Shown piece by piece: positions 14,701 through 26,700 of a DNA stretch of 64,000 nt. Source of the stretch: Centropus unirufus. Taxonomy: Eukaryota > Chordata > Aves > Cuculiformes > Centropidae. Made by a program: the position numbers and the translations under genes. The stretch spans positions 4,088,590-4,152,589 of the forward strand of contig VYZI01000021.1 in the NCBI GenBank assembly GCA_013397695.1, given 5' to 3'. The notes beneath the pieces were generated by a model. The model was not told where the DNA came from and searched no databases. It saw only the letters and a list, made by a program, of their open reading frames with translations. Position 1 is the first letter of the stretch. Each line of letters opens with the position of its first letter.

Positions 14701-17700
14701 TGGAGCGTCCGATGATTTCTTCACGAGTTTTTCATAGTATGTTTCAGCATCAACTTGTAGAACTTCTGGATCTCCTGCTAACGTATCTACCAAGTAAAGG
14801 CAACCTGTAATTCAAATAAAACACAAGATATTTTTACTTCTTAAATGATGTAAGGAACATGAATTTCAAAACCTCATTTTCCCCAACAGCTGCTTGGTGT
14901 AGCTGGGCCCTTATTGTTCCCATTAGAGACTTTTGTATAATCTTAGTCTAAAATAGCAAGGCTGATAAAAACCTATCTATATGTTATTTACCTCTCAAAG
15001 CACAATTTTACAAAGCAGAACCATAACAACATCAAATCACATCCCCTTTGAATTCAACAAGCAAAGGCTCTGATTTTTCTAGGTGCAAGTGAATTGCCTT
15101 AAAGCTGGAAGAGCAAAAAACTGTCAAAACACAGCCTGAGTTTTATTACTATCCAAAAATATAACAGGAAAAGAATTCCAAAGCTTCCACTCTTTCTTGG
15201 ATGTCTGCCCCTTTATGGGTCAGTCCATGATCTGTTGTATATCATTAGTTTTCCCTTTCTCTTTTTTGACTAATTTCAATTGGGTGCTTTCACAACAATG
15301 AAATGTCCCAAAATATTAAAATGTTAAGCTACATAACATGTAGGTTAATAACCTACATAATCCATGTGACTCGATGCTGAAGGGTATTCATGCAGGATAT
15401 TTGTTAACTGCATGCAAAGAAAATTACAAACATCTGATGCGTGTTACCTAAACGTGGTGTTTGTGAGGAACCGAGCATTGTGCTTCTGATATAACAAACC
15501 GGACTGACCTGTGGCTGATCAACAAGCTCAAGATAAAGAACTTCAGGAGAAATGTGTTAGCATAGAATCCTAGGATCTTTAAGGTTGCAAATGATCTCGA
15601 AGATCATCCAGTCCAACTGTCTGCCCGCCATCCATGCCTACTAAACCATGGCACAAAGTCCAAACAGTCTTCTATCACAGGAAATAAAGCGTTTCAATTT
15701 AAAGGGCTTTCACTCATCAAACTACACTTTCAGCTCTTCTAAGCCCCAAACTGAGGACAAAATGTTCTACCATGCTGCTAAAGCTGGAATCGTAGCTGTG
15801 AATCCTCCATTTTTAATCCTCCATTTTTAATCCTGGTTTGGTCTCACATTGCAGCTCCTGTGACCCAAGTTTAATGAGAAGTAACTGCATTGATAGTGAG
15901 TGCAAGGTAAACAGCTGAGGCAATGAACAGCCTTATGAGGGCCATTGCAGGACTGTCTATATTAAGATTCAGAAACTATGATTCAGAGAAGTGCCATATT
16001 GAAAATGATACCTTTCCACATAAAGGCAGGAGCATGGGATTTGCAGTACCAGGTCAGTCTATTCACCCACAGTCCCAGAATCCTCCCTCTGGCAGTGAGT
16101 GATTCAGTATCTGATTCCTCAGCAAAAGGGTAAGAAACTACAACTGATAATTCTCCACCACCCAGCACTACTTAAAATGCTTTAAACACTACTTTCCTGC
16201 CCTTTGCAGGCAATCAGCTTACATCCTGAGGCTTGACACAAAGCTGGGTAGTCAGAATGCTGAACAGAAGCTACTCTGTAAATGGTTTTCATAGTACGTT
16301 TGTATGTGACAAAATGGGAGAGAAAATAGCATTGCACTACTGGTTTGTTGAGTCACATTATAAAATCCCAGCCAGTGCTTAGCACTGGCAGTCTTCTTCA
16401 CCAACAGGCAAAGAAGCCATATAAGGGAAAGAAATTAAAGATCATTATTAAAAACTTCAGCAATTCACTGAAGTAAATATACCAGTAAATTAATTCTTTG
16501 CAAAAGAGCAGTGTGCAAGACTTTAGTTTAGCACTGAGAAAAATATTGGCCGTGCTAATAAACACTGTTCATGAGACGCTACTTACAAGGCCACATCCTT
16601 CTGCCATTGTTAAACCAAATCAACCAAATAAGCCCCATCCTGTTTTCTCCTCACTGGACAGAACAAGTAGTACTTTCAAAGTTACACTAACTTTGTGGTG
16701 GTACATAACATTCTTGTATTCTAAGGTAAGAGTGACCATTGAAGGATGAAATTATGTAACAGATTAAATAATGAGGCTTTGGAGAAAACCTCTCATCAAC
16801 TTCCCATCAATACATCTCTCCATTACAGTGATTTTTTTTCCCTAAAAAACGCTTTAAGACTTCCATTTAATTTGTATTCCCTGTGTAACATTCTGAAAAT
16901 GTCCAAGTTAGGAGCACATATTCCAAAAAAGGGAAAATACAAAAATTTTTCATGAAGAAAACAAATGTCTCTTCTGTATATACGGAAGAGCGAGAAAGAA
17001 AATGAAAGTGTGGTTCCTTTAGGGACAATACAAAGCCACAGTTCAATTTTAGGTACCCTAGAGTGTCCCCAAGAAGTCAGTTTGCAAAGGCTGGCTTTTG
17101 TGGACATCGCCTATTTGTAATACTGCTCATCTGCCATAGGCAGGAGAAAAATCACTGGTTTGACATTTTTTTACATTAACTAATGTGTTTCCTATTTTCT
17201 CCAGTATGAAGTGAAGAAATTATATTTGCTCTTTATATATGTTCCTTTTTTACCTTTTTTGTATATAGAAACAAAAAACAAAAAAAACCCAAACAAACAA
17301 AAAAACCCCAACCAAACCTCAAAAAGACTAACGATAGCCCTTGTTATTAAACATTTGACTACAGAAATATTTATGACTGGCTAACAGGATGTTATAAAGG
17401 TTCCAAAATCAATTGCAAAATAATTTAACCTCGTCTTAAAAGCAGCACGATTCTCCCGTGAGTGCTTCAGTCTGAGGCCCTGATCAGTACCTTGGGTTAC
17501 CAAAATTGCAAAGTTCCAAGGACAGTCTTTTAACCTAATTGGAATTACAGGATTTCATTCGAATTTGATCTTACCTAGCAGCAACAAAAGACCACATTAT
17601 GGCAGCCAGTCTTCTAGACACCCAGCAAGCCCTTCTTTCTAAGAGGCGATTTGCACCAAGGGTTTCCATGAGGGAGAGGAAGGGAGCAAAAAGAGGGAGT

Positions 17701-20700
17701 GAAAGGGTGAGCCATAAAAAGAGGACCCCTTGCTGCAGCCACAGAGGAGGGACCATAAAGTATAAGGACAGTAAATTTAGAACGGGATGCCCTCTGCATT
17801 AGGATTCCTGACCTTCACACTGAAGTGGCTGCCGTCCTACCAAAGCTGGTGAACAGGGCCAAGGCATCATCGAGGTGTGCTCTACAGCAGCAGTGACAAG
17901 GAAAGGTTTGCAGACTGGTACCAGACTTTGCCTTTTACGGGGCAGACAGGGCAAAGGAGGAGAAGTGTGTGCCATTCCACTGGAAAAAAAATTTAGCTAA
18001 AGATAAATAAATGAGAAATCTAAATGGGCATATTTTCACTTCAAGCATACAGAACAGATATTAAAGTAAAAACTGACACTGCGGCTGATTCTCTTCTTTT
18101 TTGTTTCCATGGAGCAGTCTGGGCCGCATTCTCAAGCAAGGATGTGTAAGCGCATCTCCTTGCACTCTAGTGATCTGTCAGCAGTTTGCACTGAGGATCT
18201 GATTTTTAAGGCTACAGCTAAAAAAAAGCTATACAAACAAGCAGGCACCACCCACATCCTTCGGTCCCCCTCATGAGGCCATTCAGCACCCCCTGGCACC
18301 TCAGCCTGACACATCACACAACTCTGCCAACAAAGCATAAACCAAGGCCCCTGTTTCAGTCCTGATCTGTAACCTTGGCTTTTTCTAAAGCCTCTGCTAT
18401 TCCTCCTCTGATTTCCTTCAGAACAGAACACAGAATTTTATGGTGGTTTCATGGAGTGGGCAAATATTCTCCTTGAGAGGTAAAAGTCAGACAAAGTTCA
18501 TTCCACTTACGATCCAAAAAGATCAACACGTGGGAATCCAGATAGGTCTGATTAACATGGTTATGTTCTGCATCAGGTAGATAAGTAACAAATGCAATCA
18601 CAAAACAGAAGACAACATTCTATCTTAAACCAGAAATTATTTTTTGTAGATTAGACATAGACCCCCATCATTAAAGATTCAGCAGGAATTTCATTCTATC
18701 AGTTAAAGTAAGCAGGAAATATTTTTCCATGAGCAAAAGAATTTATTCGCAATACATCAGAAAACACATGGAGCACACACTTTTATGTGAAATTCCACAA
18801 GTGAAACTACAGACTGCTGTAATTCCCAGAGATAAATGACATGCTTCAATCCAATTATATATTATGAAGATTCTTTTTGATGATCTTTCTATATCCTCTG
18901 CAGCTGAACCCTGCACCATAATAGAAATAACTATAATACACATGACCACAGACATATCTCATGAATGAAATGCTACAGCAATTGAAATCAACATTATATT
19001 CCTCCAGCTGTCTTCCACTAGACAGGTCATTTTAGTATCTACAAATTAGTTGTACTATTTTGACATTATCCAACAAATCAGCTACAATTTGGGACAATAA
19101 ACTCTATCTCTTTGTAAAGATGTTCTAAATACTCATTTATGTTTTGAATTTGTATGTATTGCAAATATACTTAAGTCCTTTTTGATCAGGAACCCAATAC
19201 ACACTTTATTCAACAAAAGATACTTGCTTTCATTGTTAAGATTTTTCTTCTCCTGCATTCACATTAATCCTCTCTCCTTAAGCCAAGGACTTGGTGATGC
19301 CGCTACTTCAGACACGCTGGGCTGGTAAGAGGCATTAAGGTATTGCTGGCATTCCCAGCAAAGAGTTGTTGAAAAGCCCATTTCAGAAATTTCTAAGAGC
19401 ACTTAGGATGCAGCCAGATTGTAAAGCAAAATACATCAACCTCACTGTAGATGAAGCATGAAAAGTGTTCTGTCTGAAGTGAATTAATCATTTATCCTAC
19501 AACTACTTTTTCATGTTTTACAAACACAGAGAATGATACTACATGCATCCATTAAGAATTGCATGTTTACAGAAGAGCCATCAGTCACCACAGGATTTGG
19601 ACCTGGGCTGTGCATTTTTGTACATTGGTGCAAATTTATGCATCCTTTTACATGTAAAAGAATAAAGAGTACTTGTGTGATTATTTCTAATTGTGCAGAA
19701 ACAGAATAGATAAAAAGAAACTAACACTTCAAACTCTCAAGCGTCTTTTTTTTTTAATTCAGCTTTGCCATTTCTAATGTCTGCAGTAGCAGTACTGGTT
19801 TTATTTATTGGCTTTACTATTGGTTTTATTTTCATGCCAATATATTTCACAATTAAAAAAAATAATAAATAAACCTTCAGCAGATTCTGTTTCTGACAGT
19901 ATCATGAGGCTTTTGTTCAAGAAGTATTTTTTTTTTTAAATCAGAAAACACTTTGCAATATGAGACAAACACAGGTGCACCAGCACAAAAAGACTGCCTA
20001 ACATGTCAATATTTAGGAGGGAATGTTCTTGCTATTACACCAGCCAACTGAGACCAGAACTCCTAAGACTTATTCTTAACACAGGTGTGTTTTTGTGGCC
20101 TAGAACAAATCACTTCATCTTCTGCCAGGTTCCTTATCAGTTCAGTGTATGTCTTATCTACCACTTCAAAAGGATGTGACATTTTACTAATCAGTGCCTC
20201 TGAAGCCACAACACGGAAAGACAAAGAAGTTATATAACATATGCTGTTCTCTGTTCTCCTGTGAATTGTCACTGCCACACTACAGCTGCACAACCACAAC
20301 AGTGTCTAGGATCTCTAAGTAACTTCTTTTGCCCTTTTAAATTGCCCACACATAATGAAAGTGTTTTTCCTTACCCACTCAACAACAGCAGGAGCTGTGT
20401 GTTAACCAGCAGTGTTTAACACCAGCTCTTCTCCATTCCTTCCAATGAGCTTGAACAAATGTACCCATGTGGTTATCATTAGACAACCGTATTTATCTAA
20501 CCTTTCAAAGGAAGGAAGAGGTCTTTGGCACGTTCCCGGAGTACATGCAGAACCTGACTCTCATATCCTGCGTTTAATTGAGCGAGTACATGTCAAAAGC
20601 CCAAGTTTTAGCATAAGTGAACCTTCAGTATCATAACAATGTGTGGCGGCAACAGAGCTGATGGGCAAATGCTATGGTGTGATATCTGCCCAACATGACA

Positions 20701-23700
20701 AGGCAGCTCTTCAACACATGCCGTACATCACTAAGGAAAACAATGTTCTTCCCTACTGCATTGCATTTCAGCATTGCTAGTAGAGCAATCACTTTTGGTA
20801 TACAAACGGTGGAGGAAAAAAAAAAAAGCATTGGCATTAACAAGTTTCTATGTTTCAATCCAAACGTACCCTTTATATATATCTCATTACTCTATCACAA
20901 TTCAAATAGCAAGAAGGGCTTCAGAAGACAAACTAAATAAACATACACTTCTGTCTGTAAATAATTTTCTGCTGTGGAATCAATAAATGAAGGCAGAAGG
21001 GAAATAAATAATCCTAATCCCATTTCCAATTAAGAAATCAAACAGATTAAATATATGAGTTCAGCTGTAGCTAAACATCTCATTACTCCAAATTCTGTCA
21101 CTCTAATGGAGGGCAGGCCAAATGCTAGGCATCCCAAATGCACAATGCTATCAGATCAGCCACCCCATTCCTGCAAACATATTTTTACTACTGACTCCAG
21201 AGAAGGGAATAAAAAAGCTCTAAATATTCTCTTCTATTTATCAGAAAAGAGCAAAGGCAGAGACTAGACATGCCTAACTTAAAAATGTCAAACACCTTTA
21301 GTTTTACTCACTTCAATGAGCTCTCAGGCTCTCAGAACCTTGTATGATTTGGGTCTACATGTCACATGTGTTGTGTTACATTACTTATTTTCCAAATCTT
21401 AAAGTAAATTTCAACTTAGGAAATTAAAAAAAAGGTATTTAATTATTTAGCTCTTTTCAGCATAATACCTAGATGAAACCACATTATTTAAAATGTTTTC
21501 CCATCTATAAAAACAAGTACATATTGAAGGGATCACATCATGGCATTAATCACCTCTAACCTGCAGTACTCCCTACTTACAGTTCCAGCAAACACGTCCC
21601 AAGTATATCTATTTTCCCTCAGACGGATCTTCAGCAGTATTAACACTTAGAAAAATAAAGCCACACCCAACTCATAGTACAGATAAATACAAATGCATCT
21701 GTGTAAACAGGCTACCCCTTGTCCTATTACACACCAAACGCACATCTGGACTGGAATGGTCTGCACAAAGACCTAACCTAATATAACTGAAAAAAAAAAG
21801 CTGAGTTATGGTCCAGAGACAGACTTTACAAATACAAATTGTATCATGCTGTTGAACCATGGAAGCGCCACCAGCTGTAACTGTGACATATCAGGAATTC
21901 ATACTTCTGCACATTTAACTCTCTTCATTACAGAGCTTGGATGTAAAGAAGGAGGACGTCTGCAGAGTGACTCAGAGATAATGTCCTGAAGAAAAGGGAC
22001 TTTCAGGGTTGTAATCAATTAAAGCTTTAATGTTCATTGGGTTTTCCTCAAAGAAATTCCATTGATTTGGTGGAATTGCTGCTAATACCTCTGAACCTGT
22101 GAACATCAGAATTGAGTTCTTAATGTGTACTGTTTTCTATACAGCCAAGAAACGGGCAGAAATGTTCCTGAAACATTCTCTAACTTTAACTGCTGAAGGC
22201 AGTAGTATGGATTTTCTTGCACGTGTAAGAAGAAAAAATTCCAAATTTGTCAACTTCATTATTTGACTGCCTCCTAAACAAAATAAGAAAAATAAACAAG
22301 TTTTCCAGAATGACAACTCCATAGCAGGGGCTTTTACCAGCACAGCTATGTCAGCACTACATCTCATCCATAGCTGAAATAGTTATGCCAGCAGAAGTTC
22401 ATAGTCCAGGCCTGACTTTAAATCAGAGTCTGACTCTCAAAGTCGAAGCAAAGAAAAAATGGGAGGCCCTAAATGACGCTGAAATACATCACCGAAGTAT
22501 TGTCATCATTCAAAGAGGTTGATTTGAAAGGAAAATGACAGAAAAGACTCCTTGAACAATAGCAGAGCTTTCATGAATCACAAGTTCAAATGCAGATAGC
22601 ATTAATTTGATCCTTTATAACACTGGAAGATAGAAAGGATGATGCAGCCAAAAGTCAACCCACAACTGAAGTGAAAAGAGGAAGATGATGCCTCCAATGG
22701 TGATAAAGAAGGAATAGGGAAGTGGCGGGAAATGACAACTGAGCTTAGCAAACAGTCTAGCATGAACACAATTTCATCCCATGGGGAGAAGCCAGCCAGA
22801 GTGCCAGTTGGGATAGTTTCAGAAAACAGCTGTATTTTAAGGGCTAGTATCTAAGCACCACATTAAACAAATTTCCTTGTGACCACCATCGTTCAAGTCA
22901 GCTGTGGGAAACCTAGGGCTGCATTACTCCTATCTTCATTTCATACCAACTATGGCAATATGGGGGCCCACCAAAAGGACCTGAAGGCCCTGACTTGCTG
23001 CCAGCAAGGACAAGGTTCCCCAAACAAACAATGCAGCTATGAAAATATGAGACAACTGTCTAGATTTTCAGGAATAGTGGTTTCAGATACTGCATAATTT
23101 CAGTTGCAAATGCTTTGCACATCTGACAGATCTACTGCTCCCTCCGGTACAGTGCATAAGTCTGCTTGGAAAGCCAGCAGCCTTTCTCCAAATGACTTAC
23201 AAGGAGCAATTTGTACATCCAGACTAAACTCAAAATAAAGCAATTAATTCGAGAAAAAAAGGGAAAGAAACAAAAAGAAAGTAAGTTCCACTTTGCTATA
23301 TTTATTACACGGCTGCAAATTAATACATCACCTGTGCTAGCAATCACAAGCCTCCCAGCCCGTCTCAGAGCTTGCTTTAATAAACAGCTGCACATAGTAG
23401 GGGAAATACGTAAACACGTCTCTTGTTTCTCCGTGCCATTATGTCAGCTATTCTACATGTCTTTGAAGGTGCTCCAAAATCAGCATGGCTCTGCTTTTCC
23501 CTTTTTCTCCTTTTGGAAGGAGGAAGAAGCAAAGAAGGAAGGACAGGCTGGCAAGAGAGGACTAACTCTGTGCTTGCTGTGCTCTTGACAGTAAGGCTGA
23601 GATTGTTTAAATTCAGTTTACACAGGCTCTTCTGTAAGGACAAAAGAAACCACTGCTGGTGGTTAAAAATGCAAAAGGTTTTGATTGTAATGGCTTGACA

Positions 23701-26700
23701 ATCAGCCAAAGATATGACTAGAGGGGAAAACACAGCAAGGCAGCTATGACCAGAATGGAAGAAAGAAGGAAAAACACATGGCTTGACTTCAGAGCAGAAA
23801 ATTGACTTAGGCTTTGCACAAATGACAGCATACCTCCAAGCCTGCCTGATCCACGGTCTGCCTGGAATGAGAACATGTAGTCAAAAAGCAGAGCCTATTA
23901 AAAGGCATAATGTTTCTAAACAGCATCTGTTACGTACTAATAAGCATTACTTAAAGGACACAGGCCTTAAATTGCTGTGAAACGTGCACTTATCTGAAAC
24001 TGCTGCAAGGCAATCATTACAAAAATGTCACATGACACCATGGGAATTTGACTAATATAAAATGTTTTTATTTAGCTTGGCTTGAAATCATTACGAAGAA
24101 AAAATATGGAGGCACTTTCTGAGATTCTGAAACTGTGCAACTTCACAGGCATGAAACACCAGCAAGAATTACATCAGCAGAGCCATTTGCCATCTGTTGT
24201 CAGCAATACTATAAAGGCCAGCCACCAGACAGCAGTTTGAAAGGTTACGAACACAACATTTTTAAGCATCCACGGGCCTCTTCGTAACCGAGTAGGGCAC
24301 AGTTCAGATATCTACAACCTGAAGGTCTGACAATCATTTTGGAATGACAACACACCAGAACCATGAATCGCCACACAAAGCGTTTGGGAGCCTCTCTGTA
24401 CAGAGCCATTATACAAGGTGGAAAATACAAACCAGCCTGCTCTATGTAGGCTCTTATAACATACTCAAAACCATAACGTCTGCACACCTCCCACTCCAAA
24501 ATTTAAACCAGCTAGACTTTCTCTTGCGTTGTTTGTTTTCTCATACTTTCCCCCAAGGGAAGGAGTGTATTCACTGCAGTGCTATTATGGAAAAGGACTT
24601 TGGTTTGTTTGCTGGGTATAGGACTGTGTAGTTAGGATTTTGCTTCCCAATTTCGTTCCTGGTAATACCATCATTACTTTTTTTTTTTAAAGAAAGCAAG
24701 GTTTCAGTAATTTGCTTACCTGTAGCATGGGAAGTGAGGTTATGACAGCTGTTACCTCTTAGATACACTGCGCAGTTTGAGCAAAATTCTACCTGTTGCA
24801 TACATGAAATTTTAGTTGTATTAAAGGAGTATTGCTCTTGACTGAAGGAGTATCACCTTTGAACAGCCTATCTTAGGGCTTCAAGTAGCTTTTCTAGATG
24901 TGGGGGCCACATTCATGATATATGGGCCAGAAAAAAAAGACAGGAGGGATGGAACAACTCTCCTATGAAGACAGGCAGAGAGGGCTGGGGTTGTTCAGCC
25001 TGGAGAAGGATCCAGAGAGAGCTGGGGTTGTTCAGCCTGGAGAAGGATCCAGAGAGACTGCATTGCAGCCTCCCAGTACTTCATAGGGGCTTATAGGAAA
25101 GATAGAGACAAACATTTTAGCAGGGCTTGTTGTGATAGGACCAAAGGTAATAGTTTTAGACTAAAAGAGGGGAGATTCAGACTACATATACTGAAGAATT
25201 TGTTTACAATGAGGGTGGTGAAACAATGGCACAGGTTACCAAGAGAGGTGGGAGATACTCCACCCCTGGGAATATTTAAGGTCAGGTTGGGCGGGGATCT
25301 GAGCAAATTGACTGAGTTGAAATTGTCTCTGTTCATTGCAGGAGGGCTGGACCAGATGCCCTTCAAAGGTCCCTTCCAACCCAAACTAAACTATTCTATG
25401 ATATAAACCACCTGAGTTTTGTGGTTCTACCTTCCAGCCTGCTGACCTCCTGCCTGTAAAATGATTAACATGGATTTCATGGTGGGCAGGGAGATTTCTA
25501 TCTTCCTAGTGAGACAGATTAAAATTTAAGGCTTCATTACTGCAATTGTTGAAGTAGACATACAGGTTTCTCATCTGGTGACTATTTCTTGGCTTCCAGA
25601 GTTGTATATACATTGTTACTCACTGGATGACCTTCTTAGCTTTGCTGCTAGATGCCAGACACATACAAATCTGACTTTCAAAGGGTTCTAAAATCAAAAG
25701 TAACTTGTGACAAGGATAAATTTAAAACATTAACCTTAAGTTCTAGGACAACAGCAGGCCTGTTTCTCAATTGTAAGGTTTGCCTAGGACCTATAACGGA
25801 GCTTAGAAACCTGGAAGCATAAGCAGTCTTTCTCTATGAAGAACAGATACAGGAACAGACCTCAAGAACGTGCAGTTGTAGCATCCCAATCACAGCACAA
25901 CATAAACTGAAAAGCACCATTTGCACAAGAGGAGCTACTGTCTCAAATATGCTCTTAAAGCCTGCTGTATACTCAAGCTATTGCCAATTGTTCCAGAATT
26001 ATTTTAAACATTGGTATATCAAATTAAATAACTAAGCCAAAACTTCAAACGATACCTCAAAACGATGGCATCTGTTCCAAATGAGCAAAGGGGCAGAAGG
26101 ACTATTCTAAACATTAAATTTGCAAGCAATGGAAAAGTCAGGGGATAAATGTAGACATTAACTTAAGTACCCAACAATGATTGCTTGGACACAAAAAAAA
26201 AAAGTCCCATTCATCTAGAGATATTCTATTTTAAAACATCAGCAGAACTGAGAGTCTCCCAAACAAAAAACCCAATAGCATTATTATGAATGTTTGACTT
26301 CCTTAAGAGGCTGATAGGAGGGAAAAAAAGTAGCAATCTGACTACGGCGCATTTAGCCATGAGCAGCTAGAGGAACTAATGAACAACATCATTATTTTAC
26401 TGAAGGGGATGAAGTAGGTGCTTTAGATAAATGGCAGCAACTTAAAATGCGTTTCAGAAGATAAATTCACTTTCTCTCCATTTACCTGGTAGCGTGACAA
26501 ATTAAGAAGGAAGAGTATAAAAACAGTGCAGGAGGGAAAGCAGTGCAAAAGCTAACTGAGGTGATGCAATGGGCCCTTATCCAAACAAGTGCATGAACAG
26601 AGAGATTCTTGGAAGTGCTCCTAGTCAAATATAAACCAGGAACACTACACATGCCAGACTCCCTCGGAAATTCATGGCGGAGCATGAGCAGAAGACCAAC

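Noticed and set aside
17599..17802. Opposing short frames near 17.6-17.8 kb
   Set aside because: Mutually overlapping on both strands in an intron, Arg/Lys-rich on one strand and hydrophobic on the other; typical shadows.
25091..25406. 97-codon and 68-codon frames
   Set aside because: Both lie entirely in a 5'-truncated CR1 3' region and are non-functional.
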